From Longimicrobiales bacterium (lineage in GTDB: Bacteria; Gemmatimonadota; Gemmatimonadetes; Longimicrobiales; Gaopeijiaceae), in NCBI GenBank assembly GCA_028278645.1, contig JANQDZ010000042.1, positions 1-56,657 on the forward strand: a stretch of 56,657 bases of DNA, read 5' to 3'. Made by a program: the position numbers and the translations under genes. The notes under the pieces are model-generated. The model was not told the origin of the DNA, ran no database searches, and worked only from the letters and a program-made list of their open reading frames with translations. Positions 20,001 through 29,166 of this stretch are shown here, piece after piece. The first letter of the stretch is position 1, and each line of letters begins with the position of its first letter.

Positions 20001-20232
20001 CCGCATCGGTGGGAAGGGTGAGAGAGAAGTTACCTCGGCTGTCTGTGAGTGTCCCGATCCTGGTCCCTTGGACAAAAACCTGGACACCCGGTAGTGGTTG
20101 TTCCGATCCCATGACCGTCACGTTTCCGGTAACGGTCCTCAGTTCCTGTGCGTTCCCGGTCCAAGGCAACGCCAGAAGCAAAGTGAGGGATAGGAGGGTC
20201 GACAACCCAAGACGAACTCCGGGTCGTAGCAT
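17092..20232 (-). CDS. SusC/RagA-family TonB-linked outer-membrane receptor
   Basis: A 1046-aa receptor: signal peptide 1-28 (NAQE), a carboxypeptidase-regulatory-like domain (residues about 32-108, PLPGVQVFVQGTRIGTLTDS), then the plug (about 115-250: IVIRGASSIAGNNQPLFVID and ENISVLKGPAAAALYGSRAA) and a 22-strand barrel to the C-terminus (RSIGLTFTITP). ATG has AGGAGG seven bases upstream. With SusD it takes up oligomers by TonB energy. A GH29 fucosidase lies 3 kb away on the far side of two small plug-like proteins, so a fucosylated glycan is one possible substrate. The gap before it (20233-20497) contains TTGACA on this strand at 20402-20397. Confidence 0.95.
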   Translation of the reverse strand: MLRPGVRLGLSTLLSLTLLLALPWTGNAQELRTVTGNVTVMGSEQPLPGVQVFVQGTRIGTLTDSRGNFSLTLPTDAETLVFTYLGYKTAEVPVATNMEVGMEIEALGLEGITVTALGLRREKATLGYSVQDIQGDEIAAVPELNIVNSLQGNIAGVNVTNAGPTGGSARIVIRGASSIAGNNQPLFVIDGFPVDNWASKRGNGGIDYGNGAGEIDPSNIENISVLKGPAAAALYGSRAANGAVVITTKSGTGAPGGGLGMTATVSFTAETPLKLPDYQNEYGQGINGEFRFVDGQGGGLNDAVDESWGPKLDGRLIDQFTGPNMPWVAHPNNVRDFWDTGKTLNTNVAVSRAAENSHIRLSVANMNLSGMMPGMKMNRLTLGLKGGAEITDRLQANASVSYIDSDNENRPGTGYTDDNPMQSFTWFGRQTDMNALRNYRCTGDEPSPCIIGGQYNWNYNYHNNPFWGALVNKNYDEKDRLLSNADLTYQVNDWITATGRIGRDWSRDHRKRVVEVHSLDNPDGGFGENTIYRSLTNADLLVSATRQLTPDISMDVTAGSHIATFHHETSNVGVTKITVPGLFTIDNDKGTVSPTDNLTQWETRSISGSVSLNYRGWWNVDMTGRNDWSSTLPDGANSYFYPSISSAFVFTDALDMSSDLFSSGKVRASWTRVGNDAGPYQLASVYGTLQPWGSTPMFRVPNELPNETLKPEETTAWEVGADLGFFNERLGFVVTYYDRSTKNQILGVQISSTSGYTTQRLNAGEIRNHGVELLLKAMPVRLDNGFRWNVTMNWSKNNSEVVDLYGDLKTLRLGGQWSMNVEARKGEPYGLFFGNGYLKDEQGRWLLDSRGRPQKDNNRRILGNYNPDWIGGIQNRFSYGSFDLSFLLDGQRGGDIFSVTNWFGEYAGVLKSTLIGRTNDHCDPGIVVDGVLPDGSINGDGVDDVVVCGQSYFGRNYGNQESGIFDATYIKLREVRLGYQLPDSWVARLGFSSGSVALIGRNLYLWSPNAPNIDPETAFDNSNVQGLESGQFPSARSIGLTFTITP

Positions 20233-20497
20233 TACGGTGCCTCCTGTAGAGAAGGGGAACAGTTCGCTCCCGCGTAGCCTGGCCTGGTCAGGGCCATCTA
20301 TTACAAATACCCGGGAGTGCCTACTCGGAAATACGCGTTCGAGCGCCTCCTTTCCTTTGGATGATGAATGTTAGGTATTCGCTTTTTGTGGTTGTTTGTC
20401 AACCCCGTCTAATAGTATTGTTCGATGCTGATCAGAGGTCCCTGGGATTGAGGGTCGAACACTCGTTTGAGAAACGAGGAGAAACGCCGGGTGAAAC
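20233..20497. promoter_or_regulatory. Divergent regulatory region between susCD and the plug-like pair
   Basis: A 265-base gap with an A/T-rich core at about 20360-20425. On the minus strand TTGACA (20402-20397) is a full -35 match pointing toward susC, but no good -10 lies at 16-18 bases (best AATACC at 17). On the plus strand TTGTGG and TAATAG are 18 bases apart, pointing toward the first plug-like gene. The exact promoters are uncertain. Confidence 0.4.
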
Positions 20498-21187
20498 ATG
20501 CACCTTTCCTCCGTAGGTATCGTGGTGCTGGTGGTTTTAATCCTCTTCCCCCGTGGGTTGGTCTCCCAGGAAGCTGTCCCCGAAAAGGCTGAGCCTGCCC
20601 ACTCTCTGGCCACCGCACAACTGATCCAACCCACGGATTCCCAGCAAGCATCTTGGAAGAGCCGGATCATGACCGGTTTGGCCGGGGCGGTTTTGGGTGC
20701 CGGCATTGGGTTCTTCGCATCCCAGGTATTCCAAGGGGACTGGGATGAGGGTGGTGGTGGGCAAGCGGTCAACCGACCAACCTGGGCGGCATTAGGGGGG
20801 GCCGGCGGATTCGCATTCGGCATCTCCGTGCCCATCGGTCGTACGGCCCCGGGATCCAAAACTTCCCTTCCCGGCGACAGCCGCTTCATCATTACGGGTG
20901 AAGAGATCCGCCAGGCCTCACTCGCCAATGCCATGGAGGCAGTGGAGTTTTTCCACCCCGAGTGGCTCCGGCAGCAGCGTCCGGACTCCTTCGAAGATTT
21001 TCGGGTTTTCACAGCCGGGGAAATCCCGGTATACTTCGACAACGCCCGTCTAGAGGGAATCAATGACCTTGCTGGGATCAGCGCCAGCAATATCAGGTCG
21101 ATCCGGCTTCTCACCACTCAACAGGCCACGATGCGATGGGGTACCGGGCATAGATTTGGCGCCATCCAGGTCCTGACCGTGGGCTGA
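20498..21187 (+). CDS. Exported glycine-zipper plus TonB-plug-like protein, copy A
   Basis: A 229-aa protein with a signal peptide (residues 1-23, ending LVSQ). Residues about 58-107 hold two Gly-rich hydrophobic segments (GLAGAVLGAGIGFFAS and WAALGGAGGFAFGISVPIG) separated by an acidic Gly loop, like a glycine-zipper hairpin. The C-terminal 100 residues follow the plug pattern: ITGEEIRQASLANAMEAVEF, then IPVYFDNARL, NIRSIRLLTTQQATMRWG and FGAIQVLT. No barrel follows. The next gene is a paralogue 60 bases downstream. It is divergent from susC. I know of no named function; see findings. Confidence 0.75.
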   Translation: MHLSSVGIVVLVVLILFPRGLVSQEAVPEKAEPAHSLATAQLIQPTDSQQASWKSRIMTGLAGAVLGAGIGFFASQVFQGDWDEGGGGQAVNRPTWAALGGAGGFAFGISVPIGRTAPGSKTSLPGDSRFIITGEEIRQASLANAMEAVEFFHPEWLRQQRPDSFEDFRVFTAGEIPVYFDNARLEGINDLAGISASNIRSIRLLTTQQATMRWGTGHRFGAIQVLTVG

Positions 21188-21247
21188 CGGTCCCCCAAAC
21201 CCGTCGGGAACAGTTTCTCGACTCAGGGTATTCTGAATCGAAGCCCT

Positions 21248-21946
21248 ATGAGAAACCTACTGATCCGATGCACAATTGCGTTGTCCCTGGCCGTCTCTGC
21301 CGACCCGGGGGCCGCCCAGAGCCCAGAACGGGTGGGTGGTGGGCCGTTCGAGTTCCGGGCGCCTGTCCTACCTTTTGATGGGACCCTCGTGGGGTCCCCC
21401 ACCCTAAGAGAACGGGTCCTCACCGGCCTGGCTGGGGCAGTACTTGGGGCAGGGCTCGGGTACTTCGCCTCCCAGATCGCCACCGGCGACTGGGAGCAGG
21501 GAGACGGACACGGCGGTGTTCACCGACAGAGTTGGGCCGCAGTCGGGAGTGTGGGCGGGCTGGTTCTGGGCTTCTCCATACCGTTGGGTAGCCGGTCCTC
21601 GAGACCCGGCGAGCCATTCCCCTTCGATGACGACCGCTTCACCATCCGCGGGGACGAGATCCGGGAGGCCATGGTGGTCAGTGCGTTAGAGGCCGTGGAG
21701 ACGTTCCATCCGGAGTGGTTGAACTTGCGAGGGCCGGACTCCTTCGTGCCTTACCCCAACGACCGCGTAAAGGCCTATCTCGATAACATCCCGCTGGGGA
21801 ACGCCGGAGAGCTGGCGGGAATCGAGACCTCTATGATCGAATACATACGGTTCTTCGACTCCCGAAAGGCCACTGCCCGGTGGGGTATGGGCCATCCCCA
21901 TGGGGCAATTCAGGTTGTCACCCTCGGAGGAGGGTCACCGCACTAG
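21248..21946 (+). CDS. Exported glycine-zipper plus TonB-plug-like protein, copy B
   Basis: A 232-aa paralogue of the preceding gene with the same layout: signal peptide (residues 1-24, DPGAAQ), Gly-rich hairpin (GLAGAVLGAGLGYFAS, WAAVGSVGGLVLGFSIPLG), then plug-like elements FTIRGDEIREAMVVSALEAV, VKAYLDNIPLG, IEYIRFFDSRKATARWG and GAIQVVTLGGG. Identity between the two is high in the hairpin and moderate elsewhere, so this is an old tandem duplication. The 3' end overlaps the converging fucosidase gene by 12 bases. Confidence 0.75.
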   Translation: MRNLLIRCTIALSLAVSADPGAAQSPERVGGGPFEFRAPVLPFDGTLVGSPTLRERVLTGLAGAVLGAGLGYFASQIATGDWEQGDGHGGVHRQSWAAVGSVGGLVLGFSIPLGSRSSRPGEPFPFDDDRFTIRGDEIREAMVVSALEAVETFHPEWLNLRGPDSFVPYPNDRVKAYLDNIPLGNAGELAGIETSMIEYIRFFDSRKATARWGMGHPHGAIQVVTLGGGSPH

Positions 21947-23392
21947 GGGTACGACCTTAAAAACCCAAGCGTGGCGGTCTTCTTCCCCGAGATCTGGTGG
22001 CAATCCGATTTTCAGCCCCTCCTCATCCTGAGACCAAACCACCGGTCGGCCGTTCCCCAGAAGGCTCACCGTGCTCTCCTCGTCCATGGGTAGGGCTGAG
22101 GAGTTTAGTGAAGTTACCGACACTTCATCGCCGGACCGCTCCAGGACAAAAACAAAGACGGATGCCCCGTCCTTCGACTGGGTAAAGCGGATGTCCTCCC
22201 CCTCCCCAAAGGTCGAGAATGGCCTCGTCGAGTAGATCCCCTCCCCATTTACCTCCATCCACAATCCGATCTCCGCCAACCGATCATAAGCCTCCTCTTC
22301 GAACGTTCCCTGAGGAGTGGGGGCGACGTTCAAAAGGAAGTTCCCCCCCTTCGAGACCACGTCGATGAGCGTGTGAATGAGCTGGCGAGAGCTCTTGTAG
22401 ACGGGTTGAAAACTGTGGCCCCAGCTCTGCGTCATGGTGAGGTTGGTTTCCCAGGGGTAAGGCAGGATCCCCGGCGGCACCCGCTGTTCCGGGGTCCGGT
22501 AGTCCTCGAAGGGGCCATGGACGGTTCGGTCCACAACGATCAGGCCCGGCTGATGCCCCCTGGCCATCTCCGCGATCCGGGGCATGTCGATATCCTGCTC
22601 CCACTCGGCGATATCGAACCCCCAGGACCGGACCTCATCATTGATGGTCGCATGGGGCCGGACCCATCCACCGTCCAGCCAGAGGATGTCCATGGGCCCC
22701 ATGGCGGTCATCAGCTCTTCGATCTGGTTGTACGTGAAAGCTTTGAAACTCTCCCACTTTTCAAGGTACTTCCGCGTGTCGTAGTTGTTGTTCCGGTTGG
22801 GGGTCGCCCACAGAGGTGACCAGTAGTCCGGATGGTGCCAGTCGGCTTTGGAGAAGTAGGCCCCGGTCAGGAACCCTTGGCCCCGAAAAGCGGAAAACAC
22901 CTCTTTCGCCACGTTGGCTCTGGGATGGTTTCGGAACGGACTCTCGGGGCCCGTGATCCGGAACTCGGTCTCTTCCGTGTCCCACATGCTGAATCCGTCG
23001 TGGTGTTTGGTGGTGAACACCACGTATCTCATGCCAGCCTTTTTTGCCGCTCGTGCCCACGGCTCAGGATCAAATTCGGTCGGGTTGAACTCCTGAATCA
23101 GGCCAAAGTACATCCGCTTGAACTCTTCATAGGGCACGCCCCCCCGATCCTGGAATGGCTGGTCCTCTGAGCAAAGAGCCCAGGACTCCACGATCCCCAG
23201 TTGGGCATACAGGCCCCAGTGCATCAGAAGGCCAAACTTCCGATCCCTCCAATCCTCCAGCTTCTCCTGGACCAAAGGGTCCCGAGGAGGAACGTACGCC
23301 TGGCTGGCTGGGGTAGGGTCCTGGGCCAAAAGGCCCGGGGCGAGGACGCTCAGGGCCAGAAAGGTGATGACGGAAGATGGCGCTCGCTTCAT
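21935..23392 (-). CDS. GH29 alpha-L-fucosidase, secreted
   Basis: A 485-aa glycoside hydrolase with a signal peptide (residues 1-24, GLLAQ). The N-terminal TIM barrel shows GLLMHWGLYAQLGIVESW, YVVFTTKHHDGFSMWDT and the nucleophile Asp in MDILWLDGGW; a C-terminal beta-sandwich (about 385-485) completes the fold. The enzyme hydrolyses alpha-L-fucose from glycans with retention. The usual EWY after the HWG motif is changed to ESW, and the acid/base residue is too variable to assign. The ATG overlaps the stop of a 70-aa upstream gene by 4 bases. With susCD 1.7 kb to the left, it may form a small glycan-use locus. Confidence 0.93.
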   Translation of the reverse strand: MKRAPSSVITFLALSVLAPGLLAQDPTPASQAYVPPRDPLVQEKLEDWRDRKFGLLMHWGLYAQLGIVESWALCSEDQPFQDRGGVPYEEFKRMYFGLIQEFNPTEFDPEPWARAAKKAGMRYVVFTTKHHDGFSMWDTEETEFRITGPESPFRNHPRANVAKEVFSAFRGQGFLTGAYFSKADWHHPDYWSPLWATPNRNNNYDTRKYLEKWESFKAFTYNQIEELMTAMGPMDILWLDGGWVRPHATINDEVRSWGFDIAEWEQDIDMPRIAEMARGHQPGLIVVDRTVHGPFEDYRTPEQRVPPGILPYPWETNLTMTQSWGHSFQPVYKSSRQLIHTLIDVVSKGGNFLLNVAPTPQGTFEEEAYDRLAEIGLWMEVNGEGIYSTRPFSTFGEGEDIRFTQSKDGASVFVFVLERSGDEVSVTSLNSSALPMDEESTVSLLGNGRPVVWSQDEEGLKIGLPPDLGEEDRHAWVFKVVPLVR

Positions 23393-23601
23393 CCGATGAG
23401 GTGCTCCGTAGATGGGGATTCTGCCGAGTCCCCCTCCACGGCCACCGGATCTGCATCCGCATTGGGGGTGCTCGCTTCCAGGGGTATGGTCCCCTGCATG
23501 AAGAACCCCTCTCCTCCCGCCATGTCAAGACTGGCCAGTGACAGGACGGCTACGGCCAGAAAGGTGATGGTCCCACACACCACCGATGTTCTCAAGCTCA
23601 T
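23389..23601 (-). CDS. Small exported protein coupled to the fucosidase
   Basis: A 70-aa protein with a strong ribosome-binding site (GGAGAAGGAG, six bases before ATG) and a stop overlapping the fucosidase start (ATGA), which argues that it is real. Residues 5-26 are hydrophobic (VVCGTITFLAVAVLSLASLD), followed by a polar acidic tail (EASTPNADADPVAVEGDSAE). It could be a single-pass membrane peptide or a secreted one. Not recognised. The fucosidase may depend on it for translation. Confidence 0.6.
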   Translation of the reverse strand: MSLRTSVVCGTITFLAVAVLSLASLDMAGGEGFFMQGTIPLEASTPNADADPVAVEGDSAESPSTEHLIG

Positions 23602-23942
23602 GATCCGCTCCTTCTCCTCCGGCCCCGCCCGGGGAGCACCTCATCGCAAGCATTCAGGGCTCATTGGGGACCGACTTCCTCCAAACTTCCGGCTCTATGG
23701 TAAAGCCCCGGGATCAGACCAGATTCAGTTCTTAATCGAGTGGACCGGCCCGGGATCAGGAGTGGATCAGAAGGAGGGAGCCGGGTTGGGATCCGCTCCC
23801 GGTGGCGGGAGTGGGCCGGACCCTGGCGCGGCCTTGCGGTGCCAGGGGGCCGGGGCCATCCTGCAACCCGCCTGGTGGAGGACAGCTGCCCTCCCTGGGC
23901 GTTCCGTACACCCGAGAGATGGACGAGCCTGAGGCATTACAG

Positions 23943-25010
23943 ATGACCGAGAACGTAATCGATCTCCGCAGTGATACCCTTTCCATGCCCACGGAGGAAA
24001 TGCTCCGAAGCATCCAGACGGCTGCTTTGGGTGACGACTCCCGGGACGGGGATCCCACCGTAGTGGAACTGGAGGCCTTGGCCGCAGAGATGATGGGGAA
24101 GGAAGCTGGTCTGCTGAATCCCAGCGGGACTCTCTCCAACCTCGTGGCCATGAGGACCCACGTGGAGCCCGGGGCCACGGCCGTCGTGGAACAGAGCGCC
24201 CATCTGTACGGGGCCGAGATCGGCGGGATCGCAGCGGCCTGTGGACTCCTGGTGCTTCCGGTCGGCGGGCATTACGGAGCCATGGACCCGGACCAGCTCC
24301 GGTTCGCCATCAAAAAGATCCCCACCCTGTTCCCGACTCCGGCCCTGGTTTGCCTGGAAAACACCCACAACGCGGCCGGAGGGACTGTCATCCCCCTAGG
24401 CCGGATGGAGGAGGCGGCCAGCGTCGCACGCCAGGGAGGTTTGGCCGTTCACCTGGACGGAGCCCGAATCTTCAACGCATCGGTGGCTTTGGGCACGAGC
24501 CCGGCAAGCGTAGCCGCACACGCGGACACAGTTTCGTTCTGCCTTTCCAAAGGACTCTCGGCCCCCATAGGGTCGGTTCTCACCGGGCCGAAGGATTTCA
24601 TCGATCGGGCAAGGATGGTCAGACGGGCCTACGGGGGCACCCTGCGCCAAGCCGGTATCATCGCGGCGCCGGGCCTCGTGGCCCTCAGGACCCTGATCGA
24701 CCGGCTTGCCGACGATCATGTGAACGCCCGCACCTTCGCCGAAGGTGTCGGAGCGATGGACGGACTCTACGTAGACCTGGATTCAGTCCAGTCCAACATC
24801 GTCAACCTGGACGTATCTGGTTTGGGAATTGATGCATCCACCTTCACCTCACACCTGGACCCCTTGGGCATCCGGGGCCTTTCCGGGCTGGGGAAGATCG
24901 TCCGGTTCGTGACCTACCGGGGAATCTCACCGGACGACATCCGCCAATCCCTGTCGGTTATTGACGGGCTGCTGGCCGCCCGGCCGTGGGCCACCGGGGA
25001 CCAGTCCTGA
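23943..25010 (+). CDS. ltaE: Low-specificity L-threonine aldolase (PLP)
   Basis: A 355-aa beta-eliminating lyase of PLP fold type I that cleaves L-threonine/L-allo-threonine to glycine and acetaldehyde. The ATG at 23943 has GAGG eight bases upstream and gives the typical start VIDLRSDTLSMPTEEM; an ATG at 23919 is an alternative. Conserved parts: LNPSGTLSNLVAM, CLENTHNAAGG (substrate carboxylate region), VHLDGARIFNA (Asp for the pyridine nitrogen) and the PLP lysine in CLSKGLSAPIGSVL. It faces an S9 peptidase gene that ends 66 bases away. Cytoplasmic; glycine or acetaldehyde supply is the likely role. Confidence 0.92.
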   Translation: MTENVIDLRSDTLSMPTEEMLRSIQTAALGDDSRDGDPTVVELEALAAEMMGKEAGLLNPSGTLSNLVAMRTHVEPGATAVVEQSAHLYGAEIGGIAAACGLLVLPVGGHYGAMDPDQLRFAIKKIPTLFPTPALVCLENTHNAAGGTVIPLGRMEEAASVARQGGLAVHLDGARIFNASVALGTSPASVAAHADTVSFCLSKGLSAPIGSVLTGPKDFIDRARMVRRAYGGTLRQAGIIAAPGLVALRTLIDRLADDHVNARTFAEGVGAMDGLYVDLDSVQSNIVNLDVSGLGIDASTFTSHLDPLGIRGLSGLGKIVRFVTYRGISPDDIRQSLSVIDGLLAARPWATGDQS

Positions 25011-25075
25011 TGTTCAAGATCCTCACGACGGGTGGTTCATTGGACAAAGAGTACTCCACTCGCGAGAGCACTTCC

Positions 25076-27400
<2,325 letters not shown>

Positions 27401-27593
27401 GGTTCTGACTCCGGTTCGGGCTAGTTGGTGGCCATCAGGCCTTTCTTGAATGCGAAAGGATGCGGCCTGTGGGGGAGTCCTGCCAGGGGAGTTCCATTCT
27501 GTGGGTTTCTTGTGCGGACGGGCCCTGTTCCCTATTCGTACCCGACGGCTGGACGCGGAGGGCCCCGAGAATCTCCCACCCCCCGGAGGCGGG

Positions 27594-28796
27594 ATGCCTA
27601 AAGACGAAAGAGCGATCGCAGCGCGCCTGGCTTCCCTGAAGGCGGAGCTGGCTCCAGACCTGGAGGTAATCCGCCTGCTGGGGACGGGGCGGATGTCAGA
27701 GGTCTACCTGGCTCGCCAGGCGTCTTTGGATCGCCTCGTAGCGGTCAAGATCCTCTCAAGCCAGATCGCCAGGAACGAGTCGGCACGGGCACGGTTCGAT
27801 CGGGAAGCCAAAGCCGCCGCGGCCCTTCAAACCCCACACGCCGTATCGGTCTATCGCTTCGGCCGTTCGGAAGACGGGATCCCCTACCTGGTCATGCAAT
27901 ACGTCTCCGGGGGCACCCTGGAGGACAAACTGGAGGCCGAGGGCCCGCTGGAGGAAAGCGAGGCCCGGACGGTCCTGGCCAACACGGCTGAGGCCCTGTC
28001 GGCAGCCCACGATCTCCACTTCGTCCATCGAGACGTGCGGGCGGGAAACGTGCTCTGTGAACGGGAAGGGAGCCGGGCATTGTTGTCCGACTTTGGCCTG
28101 GCCGGCGTCCGGCTGGAGAACCAGGATGCCGACGCTCGCATCACTCGTACCGGAGAGATCGTAGGCACCCCGGGTTATCTGAGCCCGGAGCAGCTCAAGG
28201 GAGAACCGGCCACCGAGGCCACCGACGTCTTCGCGTTAGGGCTCATGGGCTTCGAGCTCCTGACGGGGCAGGGTCCTTTCACCGGAGCTACGCAGCGAGA
28301 AACCATCATACGCTCCCTTCGGGAGCCCCCCATCCCCCTGGAGAGTCTCAGACCCGGAGTGGACCCGAAGCTCGCCGATCTCCTTGAGCGCTGCCTGGCG
28401 AAAGAACCCGGAAAGCGGCCTTCGGCGGCGTTCGTGGCCAAGGCGTTGCGGGACGAAGGGGAGGCAAAAGGCGGTGGCGTGGGCGGTACCGAAACGACCG
28501 GGGAGCTGACGGTGGTGGAAGCCCTTTTGAAGCGACGGCTCCCCCAGACGGTCGTCGCCACCTTCGCCATTGGTCTCGCTCTACTGTATTTCGTTGCGAC
28601 GGTGGCCGACGTGTTCCATCATCCCGCGTTCCAGGCAGCCCTGGCCACGTTTGTCGCCAGCTTGATCGGGTCGGGAATCATTGCCTGGTTCCACGGAGAA
28701 AAAGGGCCCCAGCGCGTGACGGCCCTGGAGGTCGTTCTCCTAACGTTCCTCGGCCTGGTGTGGATAGCCCTGGTGGTGACGATCTTCCTGCTTTAA
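27594..28796 (+). CDS. Membrane-anchored Ser/Thr protein kinase (PknB type)
   Basis: A 400-aa protein; ATG at 27594 with GGAGG four bases upstream, 48 codons inside the longest frame. Kinase domain residues about 23-285: P-loop [19 protein letters not shown] lysine, catalytic loop [20 protein letters not shown], and [11 protein letters not shown] in the activation segment. The usual HRDxKxxN lysine is Arg here. Residues about 315-400 are three hydrophobic helices ([57 protein letters not shown]) with no external sensor domain. The N-terminal helix ([16 protein letters not shown]) is common in Gemmatimonadota kinases. Substrate unknown. Confidence 0.92.
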   Translation: MPKDERAIAARLASLKAELAPDLEVIRLLGTGRMSEVYLARQASLDRLVAVKILSSQIARNESARARFDREAKAAAALQTPHAVSVYRFGRSEDGIPYLVMQYVSGGTLEDKLEAEGPLEESEARTVLANTAEALSAAHDLHFVHRDVRAGNVLCEREGSRALLSDFGLAGVRLENQDADARITRTGEIVGTPGYLSPEQLKGEPATEATDVFALGLMGFELLTGQGPFTGATQRETIIRSLREPPIPLESLRPGVDPKLADLLERCLAKEPGKRPSAAFVAKALRDEGEAKGGGVGGTETTGELTVVEALLKRRLPQTVVATFAIGLALLYFVATVADVFHHPAFQAALATFVASLIGSGIIAWFHGEKGPQRVTALEVVLLTFLGLVWIALVVTIFLL

Positions 28797-29010
28797 CGGC
28801 CAGAGGCCGGTCCGTGATTTCTAACGAAACATCTCTCCGAAGGTAACGCAGGCGTCGGGATTCCCCGTCGTCACCGATGGCGCTGGCAGCCCTCACGCCC
28901 TCCTCGACATCCCCCGGGTCCAGCATGCCCTTCAGGTTGGCAGCATGGCCCCCCCACCAGCCATCGATCCCTCGACCTTTCGGCGGCCCAGGATTGTTGT
29001 CTTTTGACAT
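28678..29010 (-). CDS. Possible small protein of unknown function
   Basis: A 110-aa frame on the minus strand from ATG 29010. The first 65 residues have coding-like third positions (NLKGMLDPGDVEEGVRAAS, SRRLRYLRRDVSLEI), but no clear ribosome-binding site precedes the ATG, and the last 40 residues (Pro/Gly/Arg-rich) overlap the end of the kinase gene by 119 bases. It may be a short gene that in fact ends earlier, or only a chance frame. Otherwise 28797-29166 holds nothing I recognise, apart from a weak 5-bp hairpin at 28797-28809. Confidence 0.3.
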   Translation of the reverse strand: MSKDNNPGPPKGRGIDGWWGGHAANLKGMLDPGDVEEGVRAASAIGDDGESRRLRYLRRDVSLEITDRPLAVKAGRSSPPGLSTPGRGTLGERPPGPSRAGALFLRGTRQ

Positions 29011-29166
29011 GTAAGGAATTCGAAAGAAGTTAACGTTTCCCTGGCCTTTTCGCCTAGCGGGCACAGGGCGGAGATCCGAAGCTATTCACTAGGGAGTACC
29101 CCCTCGACGCCGGTCCGCGGGGGAATCCAGGGCCCAGAAAAGGTCACCAGCGATCCAGGAGATCGA

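Noticed and set aside
20371-21117. 248-residue minus-strand frame opposite the first plug-like gene
   Set aside because: The plus-strand gene has a signal peptide and a paralogue; this frame is low-complexity Pro/Ser/Arg.
28797-28809. Terminator after the kinase gene
   Set aside because: Only a 5-bp stem with no T-run follows.
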